Source of the DNA: CBFGRU01 sp965651255 | Lineage (GTDB): Bacteria > Planctomycetota > Phycisphaerae > Phycisphaerales > SM1A02 | NCBI GenBank assembly: GCA_965651255.1 | Contig: CBFGRU010000099.1 | Coordinates: forward strand, 1-10,469 | Reading direction: 5' to 3' | DNA: 10,469 nt | In this document: in pieces, positions 1-7,088 of the stretch | Layout of the letters: the number at the start of each line of letters is the position of its first letter | Numbering within the stretch: position 1 is the stretch's first letter | Made by a program: the position numbers and the translations under genes | The notes under the pieces: model-generated | The model's database searches: none | What the model was told of the DNA's origin: nothing | Seen by the model: only the letters and a program-made list of their open reading frames with translations

Positions 1-1510
<1,510 letters not shown>

Positions 1511-1665
1511 GGAACAGTCTCCTGGCTCTTAGGGCAGATCAAGTGATCGGGCATTCGGTCATCGGCGCGGCCTCTCCGGCTCCGCCGGACCTCGCCACAT
1601 TCAGTGTTTCATCCATCCGAGGTCTTGCTTCATCCGTTCATCCGGATAAATGGATTGACGCACTC
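1511..1665 (-). promoter_or_regulatory. Structured leader upstream of ahcY
   Basis: This is the stretch between the candidate ahcY promoter and its start codon. Read on the minus strand it holds a direct tandem repeat CGGATGAACGGATGAA (1644-1629), a related CGGATGGATGAA (1619-1608), then a perfect 6-bp hairpin TCCGGC-GGA-GCCGGA (1589-1575) with a looser outer GGCG/CGCC pairing. A small GATCA/TGATC inverted repeat follows, then the AGGAG ribosome binding site. A leader of this length before ahcY suggests possible cis-regulation, since SAH riboswitches precede ahcY in other bacteria. I could not match the conserved core of that riboswitch, so the regulatory role is inference. Confidence 0.3.
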
Positions 1666-1693
1666 ATTCTACATGATCCGCTTGGCGAATCAA
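1666..1693 (-). promoter_or_regulatory. Candidate sigma70-type promoter for ahcY
   Basis: On the minus strand, TTGATT (1693-1688) and TAGAAT (1671-1666) are separated by 16 nt and lie about 155 nt upstream of the ahcY GTG. The -10 matches the consensus at five of six positions. It would let ahcY be expressed independently of the sulfotransferase operon that ends at 1760. Confidence 0.45.
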
Positions 1694-1743
1694 GCTGTCA
1701 GGCGAGGGAAGGCACTTCCCGGACCATCACAATCCGCACCGAT

Positions 1744-1772
1744 ATCCGTGGCGGCGGGGTCAGGCCGCGGAT
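1744..1772 (-). terminator. Weak hairpin over the end of the sulfotransferase operon
   Basis: Arms at 1744-1752 and 1764-1772 pair over nine positions with one imperfect pair, and they enclose the stop codon of the second sulfotransferase gene. No U-tract follows on the minus strand, so this is not a clear intrinsic terminator. It could be a 3'-end stabilising stem, or nothing. Confidence 0.25.
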
Positions 1773-2626
1773 GGGGGGGATGCGGCGTGCTCGATGGTCA
1801 GGTCGGGGTACAACTCTTCGAGCTGGCGCTGGTGGGCTTCGCTGAGATGATTGCGCCAATCGCCCGAACCGCCCTTGCGCATGGTGAACGTCGGGAACTG
1901 GTCGGGCGACTGAATGAACGAATCGGTCCGCGTGAGCAGGCCGAAGTGATCGGCGATTCCGCGCATGGTCGCGCTGGTTTCGGTATGCAGTTGTTCGTAG
2001 GTCAGTTTGACGCCGTCGAAGTCCTGCTTCCAGGTTCGAATCGCCCGCGCGAGAACCGGCGCGTATAGATTGACGACGACATCAAACGAATCCTCGATCG
2101 AGCCGAACTGGACGAATCGTGTTCCTGCGTGCAGGAAATGCGCGAATGAGTTGACGATGTCGCGCAGCTCGCGGTAAAGGAAGATGACACCGTAGCCGTG
2201 TTCGGCGGCCTCGCGCACGACCTCTGCCGGTTCGATGATCGGGACTTCCCGGGGGTTTCGCAGGAAGTACGGCAGACTTCGCACGGGGTGTTCAGCCATG
2301 ATGACGTTGCGTGTCAGCTTGCGCGCTGCTTCCTGCATGGCAGCAACATCCGCGGCCGGCCGTTGAATCGCCACCAGTTTCCGATTGCCGAAGACCGCCG
2401 GGCGATCCTGCGCGGGGATGGCCATGAGATCCTTGTCCGTAAAGACAAGATGCACCGCACGCGCCATCACCTCCGGGTCGGGCTGCTCCGGGATCTCTTT
2501 CTGGAGCGCAAGGTCATCGCGGCTCGGCCTCCCCCAGCGGTGCTTCCATCCGGTGATGGCCGCCAGATAGCGCGAAAGAAAGTTCGTTCCGCTCTTCGGG
2601 ATCGAAATGACAATCAGACCGTTCAT
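1760..2626 (-). CDS. PAPS-dependent sulfotransferase (cytosolic-type fold)
   Basis: Predicted to move a sulfuryl group from PAPS to an unknown acceptor. The protein has 288 residues. The 5'-phosphosulfate loop IPKSGTNFL is at residues 9-17. EHPV with H113 is a candidate catalytic base. YRELRDIVNSF at 151-161 supplies the Arg and Ser that bind the 3'-phosphate (R152, S160). RKGGSGDWRN at 250-259 matches the RKGxxGDWKN signature of sulfotransferases. It has no signal peptide, so it is cytoplasmic. The ATG at 2626 is chosen because it puts the PAPS loop near the N-terminus as in the family. An in-frame start at 2701 would add 25 unrelated residues and overlap the upstream gene. No strong ribosome binding site precedes 2626, and the 32-nt gap to the upstream gene suggests translational coupling. 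It is the third gene of an operon with another sulfotransferase and a phosphatase-TPR protein. The acceptor cannot be read from the sequence. Confidence 0.85.
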   Translation of the reverse strand: MNGLIVISIPKSGTNFLSRYLAAITGWKHRWGRPSRDDLALQKEIPEQPDPEVMARAVHLVFTDKDLMAIPAQDRPAVFGNRKLVAIQRPAADVAAMQEAARKLTRNVIMAEHPVRSLPYFLRNPREVPIIEPAEVVREAAEHGYGVIFLYRELRDIVNSFAHFLHAGTRFVQFGSIEDSFDVVVNLYAPVLARAIRTWKQDFDGVKLTYEQLHTETSATMRGIADHFGLLTRTDSFIQSPDQFPTFTMRKGGSGDWRNHLSEAHQRQLEELYPDLTIEHAASPPSAA

Positions 2627-2658
2627 CGTTTCATCATCGTCGCGCGCATGTTGCTGCG

Positions 2659-3246
2659 TCAAGCGGGCTTCCGCGCGCGGTACAGAGTCGGATCGACGCA
2701 CGCAGCCATCGCGCTGCTCTCGAGTTCGTGGTGCGGAAGGAAATCGGTCAGTTCGGCCACGACCGCCGCGGGATTCTCGATGGCCGCGCGGTGGTCGATG
2801 ATGAGCAGGTTCATCTCCGGCCTCCGGTTGATTTCATCAACTGCTTCCTGCCACTGCCGCGCGAAGATGCGGGCCAGTTGGGCTGGCGGCACGGACGAGG
2901 TCGAAGGCGTCCCCAGCCGCTCGAGCATCTGCATCTGCGATGTGATCACTTCATCCACATCGCGGCGCATCATGATGATGTGGTACCGCTCATCGGGCGG
3001 CAGTTTGCCGATGAGCTGTGCAATGACCTTGACTGCCTTTCCTCGTGCCTGGGGGATCCATGATGCATCGCGCGCCAGTCGCTTCACCGGCTCGAACTCC
3101 AGGTAGCCGCGCGGATTGTTCGCATCTTCAGCGCGCACCTGATCGGAGAGGATCGGAACGCCCCCCGCGCGCAGCATCTGCATCAGAAGCGAGGTGCCGG
3201 AACGCGGCAGGCCCGAGACGACCGTAATGCTTGAAACATCGTTCAT
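2659..3246 (-). CDS. Short sulfotransferase-family protein
   Basis: A 195-residue P-loop-like sulfotransferase. SGLPRSGTSLLMQML at about residues 11-25 is the 5'-phosphosulfate loop. It is followed by NPRGYLEFEPVK and then MMRRDVDEVITSQ, where the Arg and Ser occupy the positions expected for 3'-phosphate binding. The C-terminus (ACVDPTLYRARKP) looks intact, so it is probably a naturally short family and not a truncation. It lacks the RKGxxGDW motif of its neighbour, so the two genes are not recent duplicates. The start is set at the ATG at 3246. A TTG at 3288 would add 14 residues but has no family support. No clear Shine-Dalgarno sequence is visible. It lies 42 nt after the phosphatase-TPR gene and 32 nt before the second sulfotransferase gene. 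The acceptor is unknown. Confidence 0.82.
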   Translation of the reverse strand: MNDVSSITVVSGLPRSGTSLLMQMLRAGGVPILSDQVRAEDANNPRGYLEFEPVKRLARDASWIPQARGKAVKVIAQLIGKLPPDERYHIIMMRRDVDEVITSQMQMLERLGTPSTSSVPPAQLARIFARQWQEAVDEINRRPEMNLLIIDHRAAIENPAAVVAELTDFLPHHELESSAMAACVDPTLYRARKPA

Positions 3247-3288
3247 GCGAATGACAGATCGATGCGCCCGAGGGTCGCTGCACGTCAA

Positions 3289-5274
3289 TCAGTGACCCGG
3301 CGACCCTTTCGTCGAGCCGGTGGACAGCTCGGCCAATTGCCAGGCGATTTCCTTGTTGCTCGGATCCATCTGCAGGGCAACCTGCATCGCATGTCGCGCG
3401 TTGTCGATCTCGCCCGCCTGACGGAAGGCCAGCGCCAGGTGATAGTGCACGCGCGGCTGGTGATACAGAATCTCGATGGAACGCAGCGCCGCGTCGATCG
3501 CGTCGTCCGATCGACCCGCCTGCAGGTGAACAATCGCAAGCCCGTGGTGCGCCACCGGATCATCCGGCTCGACTTCCGCCGCCGTCGCGAACGCGCGACC
3601 GGCCTCGTCGAACTGCTGCAACTCGATATAGGCATTCCCCATCTGCGTGTGCAACCCCTTGGCGCGGCCCACTGCCTTCTCCGCGGCCTTGAAGTGCTCA
3701 ATCGCCTTCGCGTAGTTGCGCTCGTTCGACTCCAGAATGCCGTAGAGAATGTCCGTCTGCGCGACGATGCGGTACTTGGAATCTTCCAGACTCGTATCGA
3801 AGCAGTTCCCCGCCGCGATGTAATCCACCAGTCGCCGGCAGTCGTCGATGCGGCCGAGTTTCTGGTAGCAATCAGCCAGCGTGAAGGCGATCGCGAGTTG
3901 ATTCGGCAACGCGCGGTGCACGTTCTCGAGCATCGCCACCGCCTCTTCGGGTTTGCCGATGGCCACCAGTGACCGACCGAGGTTGTACTCGTACTCGGTC
4001 GTCGCCTTGCGGATCGCTTCCTGCTTCTCCGCGGGAATCGGGTCGATGTATCCGAGCGAGATGAGCTGATCCATCGCGGCCTGTTCGGCGTAGGGGTCGA
4101 TCTTCTCCTTTGCCGAATGCTGGCCCGAAGGTCCCTCGACCTCATCCCACGAGGGAATCTTCTGCACTTCGATCGGCCTCTCGAATGCCTGCACAAGCGG
4201 ACGACCGGTCATGTCCGAACCGATGGGCAGACCGAACAGGGTCAAAATCGTCGGTGTCAGGTCAACGATGCGCCCGCCGAAGATCAGTTCATCCTTGCGG
4301 ATGTTCGGCCCCTTCATCGCGATGATGCCGTACGGTCGATGCCACGCGACCGGGCCGGCCGGCTCATCCGGCGTCAACACCGGCCGCTGCGCCCCGCTCT
4401 GGTAGCCGTGGTCGGAGACGATCATCACCGTCGCGTCATCACCCGCTTTCTCCATCAGCGCGCCCAGCATCATGTCATGAAACCGGTACATCGCTTCCAC
4501 AACATTCCGGTACCGCTCGTACAGCTCCTCGGGAATGTGCGACATCCGCGGCGGATGGAAGTACATGAACTCATGGCAGATGTGGTCCAGCGTGTTGAAG
4601 TACACCGAGACCATGTCCCAATCCTGCGTCTCCAGGATCCAGGTGGCGAGGGCCTGGTTCGTCGAGCACTCGGCCAGTTGCAGCGCGAGTTTGGTCAGTG
4701 CGGAGTCCTCGGTCTGATCGATCGACTTCGCCGTCGGGACAAAGTACTCCAGCTGCTCCAGCGAGATTTCCTGCGGATGCAGTCGCAATTCGCTCAGCTC
4801 TGAAGCGAGCTCGACCGGGCTGACGCTGCCCTTGAGGATCGGCCACCCCTTCTCCATGAGGCCGATGGGCTTCGCGAAGTGTTCCGAGATGCACACCCCG
4901 TTGATCGGCTCGGCCGGATGGCTGGCAAACCAGCCGACGGTGTGTACCTTCAGTCGTTGCTGGCTGAGGATGTTCCAGAAGGCCTTGCATTTTCGGCTGG
5001 TGCTGCTGACCAGGCGCACGCCGCGCTCGGATTCGGGGTCGGGTTCGTAGAACGCGCAGATGCCGTGCTGGTAGGGGGGGCGGCCGGTCGCCATCGTCGT
5101 CCAGAGCATGGGCGAGATCATGGGGTTCATGCTCGCGAAGTTCCCCATCACGCCCTGGGAGATGATTCGCTCGAGCGCGGGCATCTCGCCCCGCTCCAGC
5201 AAGGGGTTGATGATCTGCCAGTCTGCCCCATCCCAGCCGATCAGGAGCAGCTTCTTTGCCAGTCGTTCTGCCAT
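3289..5274 (-). CDS. Alkaline-phosphatase-superfamily phosphodiesterase fused to TPR repeats
   Basis: A 661-residue protein with two parts. Residues about 7-365 form a type I phosphodiesterase/nucleotide pyrophosphatase-like domain: GWDGAD with metal ligand D15; SPMLWTTMATGR at 54-65, where S54 lines up with the Thr nucleophile of NPP enzymes; HGI at 70-72; LDHICHEF with D230 and H234; SDHG with D288 and H289; and WHRPYGI with H312. All expected metal-site residues appear present, so it should be active on a phospho- or sulfo-ester, but the substrate is unknown. Residues about 427-655 form TPR repeats, for example YNLGRSLVAIGKPEEAV and GNAYIELQQFDEAGRAF. There is no signal peptide, which suggests a cytoplasmic location. 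The ATG at 5274 has AGAGGA a few bases upstream. It is the first gene of the operon with the two sulfotransferases, so a role in sulfated-product or nucleotide turnover is inferred from context. Confidence 0.87.
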   Translation of the reverse strand: MAERLAKKLLLIGWDGADWQIINPLLERGEMPALERIISQGVMGNFASMNPMISPMLWTTMATGRPPYQHGICAFYEPDPESERGVRLVSSTSRKCKAFWNILSQQRLKVHTVGWFASHPAEPINGVCISEHFAKPIGLMEKGWPILKGSVSPVELASELSELRLHPQEISLEQLEYFVPTAKSIDQTEDSALTKLALQLAECSTNQALATWILETQDWDMVSVYFNTLDHICHEFMYFHPPRMSHIPEELYERYRNVVEAMYRFHDMMLGALMEKAGDDATVMIVSDHGYQSGAQRPVLTPDEPAGPVAWHRPYGIIAMKGPNIRKDELIFGGRIVDLTPTILTLFGLPIGSDMTGRPLVQAFERPIEVQKIPSWDEVEGPSGQHSAKEKIDPYAEQAAMDQLISLGYIDPIPAEKQEAIRKATTEYEYNLGRSLVAIGKPEEAVAMLENVHRALPNQLAIAFTLADCYQKLGRIDDCRRLVDYIAAGNCFDTSLEDSKYRIVAQTDILYGILESNERNYAKAIEHFKAAEKAVGRAKGLHTQMGNAYIELQQFDEAGRAFATAAEVEPDDPVAHHGLAIVHLQAGRSDDAIDAALRSIEILYHQPRVHYHLALAFRQAGEIDNARHAMQVALQMDPSNKEIAWQLAELSTGSTKGSPGH

Positions 5275-5330
5275 TCGGTTCCTCTGCTCAAGGCGGGTTC
5301 GGGTCGTGAATATCCGCGCGGCCCGTCTGC

Positions 5331-5360
5331 ACTATGTCGGCTTGCGCGGGGGTGAGTCAA
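5331..5360 (-). promoter_or_regulatory. Candidate promoter of the phosphatase-sulfotransferase operon
   Basis: On the minus strand, TTGACT (5360-5355) and CATAGT (5336-5331) are 18 nt apart, about 57 nt upstream of the ATG at 5274. The first two bases of the -35 box belong to the U-tract of the preceding terminator, so termination and re-initiation sites are fused. Confidence 0.42.
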
Positions 5361-5390
5361 AAAGAGAACTCGGCCGAATCGGCCGAGTTC
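5359..5390 (-). terminator. Intrinsic terminator of the PEP-CTERM gene
   Basis: A perfect 12-bp inverted repeat, GAACTCGGCCGA (5366-5377) and TCGGCCGAGTTC (5379-5390), is separated by one base, so the real loop will be a few bases wider. On the minus strand the stem is followed by TCTTTTT (5365-5359), as in a rho-independent terminator. It starts about 62 nt after the stop codon of the gene ending at 5453. The U-tract lies only on the minus-strand side; the plus-strand side reads ATCAAAG. Confidence 0.85.
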
Positions 5391-5452
5391 ATCAAAGAGT
5401 CGTATCGCATACCGGCCTTTGGGGGCGGGTATGTCTGGTCGTCGTCGGGTGA

Positions 5453-6013
5453 TTACGCCGAACGACCGCGGCTGCGCCGAAGCTGCGCGATGCCGCCGAC
5501 AGCCAGCAGCGCGAGGGCTGCGGGAGCCGGAACCGGGGCGGAGAAGTTCGAGATATCGAGCACGCCCGGGCCGAAGGAGCCGTCCTGACTGTGGACGAAG
5601 AAGCCGAAGATATCGCCAGCCATCACGTTCATGCTGAACATGCCGCTGCCCTGGGAGTCGTTGTTGGCCAGCACCGTGAACGTGCCGTTCAGGTAGAAGC
5701 CGCCGTAGTCCCAGTTGCCAACGTCGGTCGAGCTGTAGGTCCAGTCGAAGGAGACGACGCCATCAGCCGCGGCGGCGATCGTGTAGAGGGTGTCAGTCGC
5801 CAACCCAAGGCCGTCATCGTTGCCGGTGAGACTCAGGGTCGTCGGTGACGAAACGAAGAAGCCGTTGCCGGTTCCGGGATTGAACGTCCAGTTGCTGTGA
5901 TCGTACGGACCGGTAAAGTCCTGGGCGGAAGCCACCGCGCCCACACCGGCAGCGGCAGCACCAGCAGCCGCATACGCAGCCATTCGACGAGTCTTTGAAA
6001 CTGTTGCGGTCAT
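5453..6013 (-). CDS. Secreted PEP-CTERM-type (VPAP variant) protein
   Basis: A 186-residue exported protein of unknown function. The N-terminus is a signal peptide: basic MTATVSKTRR, then a long Ala/Gly run ending at a likely cleavage site ASA-Q near residue 31. The mature part is Gly/Asn/Asp-rich, with NWTF, a VSFDWTYSSTD stretch, GGFYLNG and GDIFGFFVHS. This resembles a beta-rich domain seen in other PEP-CTERM proteins. The C-terminus has the sorting layout: a VPAP motif, a hydrophobic ALALLAVGGIAQL helix, and a basic RRSRGR tail. Known biology of such tails is export, then processing by an exosortase with delivery to the surface or matrix. No exosortase is in this window. The start at 6013 is chosen for GAGGAG 7 nt upstream; an in-frame start at 6031 would place that site inside the gene. 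It is a single-gene unit with its own promoter and terminator. Confidence 0.88.
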   Translation of the reverse strand: MTATVSKTRRMAAYAAAGAAAAGVGAVASAQDFTGPYDHSNWTFNPGTGNGFFVSSPTTLSLTGNDDGLGLATDTLYTIAAAADGVVSFDWTYSSTDVGNWDYGGFYLNGTFTVLANNDSQGSGMFSMNVMAGDIFGFFVHSQDGSFGPGVLDISNFSAPVPAPAALALLAVGGIAQLRRSRGRSA

Positions 6014-6065
6014 GTTCTTTCTCCTCTGCAATTCTCTCTCTGGAGACTCAGACGCGATGAAATGC

Positions 6066-6085
6066 GGGATTGCACCGACAATCCC
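6066..6085 (-). promoter_or_regulatory. 5'-leader hairpin of the PEP-CTERM transcript
   Basis: A perfect 7-bp inverted repeat, GGGATTG and CAATCCC, with a 6-nt loop. If the promoter at 6095-6122 is used, transcription starts near 6088, so the stem would sit at the extreme 5' end of the mRNA. Stems there often protect a message from 5'-dependent decay; that role is inferred. Confidence 0.4.
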
Positions 6086-6094
6086 TTATTACGC

Positions 6095-6122
6095 AATCTA
6101 CAGGGAGTTGACCCCGAGTCAA
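6095..6122 (-). promoter_or_regulatory. Candidate sigma70-type promoter of the PEP-CTERM gene
   Basis: On the minus strand, TTGACT (6122-6117) and TAGATT (6100-6095) are 16 nt apart, giving a leader of about 75 nt before the ATG at 6013. Five of six -35 bases match the consensus. Confidence 0.5.
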
Positions 6123-6304
6123 GACTTCTTCCGGGAATGTGCAGCCAAAGATGAAGAAAGTTGCAACCGACAAGTGCCGATAACTTCCAGGCCGCCCCAT
6201 CTTCACCATGGTGTCCTAGCAAAATATGAACAACGCGCCGGGGTGCCAACCACAAACCGAGAGAGAACCGGATATGTGATGGCCTGTTCATGGCCTGGAG
6301 GGGC

Positions 6305-6334
6305 TTGGCAGGCAAGTATGGACTTGCCTATATT
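6305..6334 (+). promoter_or_regulatory. Candidate promoter of the ArsR operon
   Basis: TTGGCA (6305-6310) and TATATT (6329-6334) are separated by 18 nt. They predict a start near 6341 and a short leader of about 20 nt before the ATG at 6361. A perfect palindrome fills the spacer and touches both boxes, so a bound protein would block RNA polymerase. Confidence 0.55.
6310..6329. promoter_or_regulatory. Palindromic operator candidate for the ArsR-type regulator
   Basis: AGGCAAG (6310-6316) and CTTGCCT (6323-6329) form a perfect 7-bp inverted repeat around TATGGA, 20 bp in all. It runs from the last base of the -35 box to the first base of the -10 box, 31 bp upstream of the regulator gene. Size, symmetry and position fit autorepression by a dimeric winged-helix protein of the ArsR type. 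That the adjacent gene product binds here is inference. Confidence 0.55.
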
Positions 6335-6360
6335 CGGCCCCGTGAGACAGGGCATGCTTC

Positions 6361-6642
6361 ATGGATGACCTCTATCGAGCGATCGCCGACCCGACGCGGC
6401 GCGCGATACTGGATGAGTTGATCGAACGGGATGGACAGACCCTCTTTGAGATTTGCGGCCGACTGACGATGAAGCACGGCATCAACTCATCCCGGCAGGC
6501 GATCTCGCAGCATCTGGATGTTCTGGAGTCGGCGGGACTGGTCATCGCCAAGCGTGAAGGCAGATACAAGTTTCACTGGTTCAACGGCGAACCGCTGCAG
6601 GCCATCACGAAACGATGGCCACCGAACGGAAAGAGGAGCTGA
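6361..6642 (+). CDS. ArsR-type winged-helix transcriptional regulator
   Basis: A 93-residue DNA-binding protein. The N-terminus MDDLYRAIADPTRRAILDEL is typical of the ArsR superfamily group without metal sensing. The recognition helix lies in SSRQAISQHLDVLESAGL at about residues 43-60, followed by the wing VIAKREGRYKFHWF. Only one Cys (C32) is present, so the Cys-metal sensing sites of classical ArsR/SmtB proteins are absent and the signal is unknown. The ATG at 6361 starts the family-typical sequence; its ribosome binding site is weak (AGGG about 10 nt upstream). It is first in a plus-strand operon and is followed after only 6 nt by a VOC protein, a common pairing. It probably represses its own operon through the palindrome at 6310-6329. 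The C-terminus (RWPPNGKRS) is short compared with relatives but shows no break. Confidence 0.88.
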   Translation: MDDLYRAIADPTRRAILDELIERDGQTLFEICGRLTMKHGINSSRQAISQHLDVLESAGLVIAKREGRYKFHWFNGEPLQAITKRWPPNGKRS

Positions 6643-6648
6643 GGCGAG

Positions 6649-7050
6649 ATGCGGATCAACCTCTCCAGCGTACTGGTTGATGACCAGGAGAAGGCGCTGC
6701 GTTTCTACACCGAGACGCTTGGCTTTCAGAAGAAGCACGACATTCCGCTGGGCGAGTACCGCTGGCTGACCGTCGTTTCGCCGGAACTTCCGGATGGGAC
6801 CGAACTGGTGCTCGAACCCGATGAACATCCTGCGGTCAAGCCGTTCAAGGCCGCGCTCGTTGAGGATGGCATCCCTTTCACTTCATTCGCGGTCGACGAT
6901 GTCGCGGCGGAGCATCAGCGCCTCGTCGCGCTGGGGGTGGTCTTCACCCTGCCGCCGACCGACTTCGGCACTGTGATTGCCGCGGTCTTCGATGACACCT
7001 GCGGAAACCTGATTCAGATTGCGCAGCGAACGGGCGTCGGACCCGGTTGA
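6649..7050 (+). CDS. VOC superfamily (glyoxalase/bleomycin-resistance-like) protein
   Basis: A 133-residue cytoplasmic protein with the two beta-alpha-beta-beta-beta halves of the vicinal oxygen chelate fold. The first half runs from INLSSVLVDDQEKALRFYTE to ELVLEP at about residue 57; the second runs from TSFAVDDVAAEHQRL to FDDTCGNLIQIAQ. Members act as lyases, dioxygenases or drug- and metabolite-binding proteins. The usual N-terminal His ligand is absent and the final Glu position is Gln (NLIQI). As far as I recall this is normal for this subgroup, so classical glyoxalase I activity should not be assumed. The ATG at 6649 has GAGG close upstream and AGGAG somewhat further up. Spacing of 6 nt from the ArsR gene implies cotranscription. 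The substrate is unknown. Confidence 0.88.
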   Translation: MRINLSSVLVDDQEKALRFYTETLGFQKKHDIPLGEYRWLTVVSPELPDGTELVLEPDEHPAVKPFKAALVEDGIPFTSFAVDDVAAEHQRLVALGVVFTLPPTDFGTVIAAVFDDTCGNLIQIAQRTGVGPG

Positions 7051-7088
7051 ACGAGAATCAAATGACTTTCGGAACAGAGGAGAACGTG

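Larger units (their letters stand above)
6014..6360. other. Divergent intergenic regulatory region
   Basis: This 347-base stretch separates the minus-strand PEP-CTERM gene from the plus-strand ArsR operon, and I see no convincing gene in it. It holds a promoter and leader hairpin for the leftward gene, and a promoter with a palindromic operator for the rightward operon. Between them lie two small perfect palindromes, GTTGCAAC (6160-6167) and CACCATGGTG (6204-6213). These could be protein-binding sites, but they are short enough to occur by chance. Reading frames across it lack ribosome binding sites and recognisable protein features. Confidence 0.6.

Noticed and set aside
1629..1644. CRISPR or satellite-type repeat from the CGGATGAA tandem units
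   Set aside because: There are only two adjacent 8-bp copies and one imperfect copy, with no spacer-repeat periodicity.
1511..1665. SAH riboswitch before ahcY
   Set aside because: I looked for the conserved core of the known SAH riboswitch and did not find it; only a generic hairpin and repeats are present.
2627..2701. Upstream start of the RKGxxGDW sulfotransferase at 2701
   Set aside because: It overlaps the preceding gene and adds residues before a PAPS loop that normally sits near the N-terminus.
2198..3106. A 302-codon plus-strand frame across both sulfotransferase genes
   Set aside because: It is antisense to two genes with clear PAPS motifs and spans their junction; no domain is recognisable.
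3285..4196. A 303-codon minus-strand frame inside the phosphatase-TPR gene
   Set aside because: It is the same strand in a shifted frame. The product is Arg/Ser-rich low-complexity sequence typical of a shadow, while the main frame has intact TPR repeats throughout.
6204..6213. CACCATGGTG palindrome as an operator
   Set aside because: A single 10-bp palindrome about 80 bp or more from either promoter's -35 box is not enough evidence for a functional site.
6010..6368. Plus- and minus-strand frames in the divergent intergenic region (6012-6368 +, 6010-6315 -)
   Set aside because: They overlap promoters and start codons of the flanking genes, lack ribosome binding sites and have no family-like sequence.
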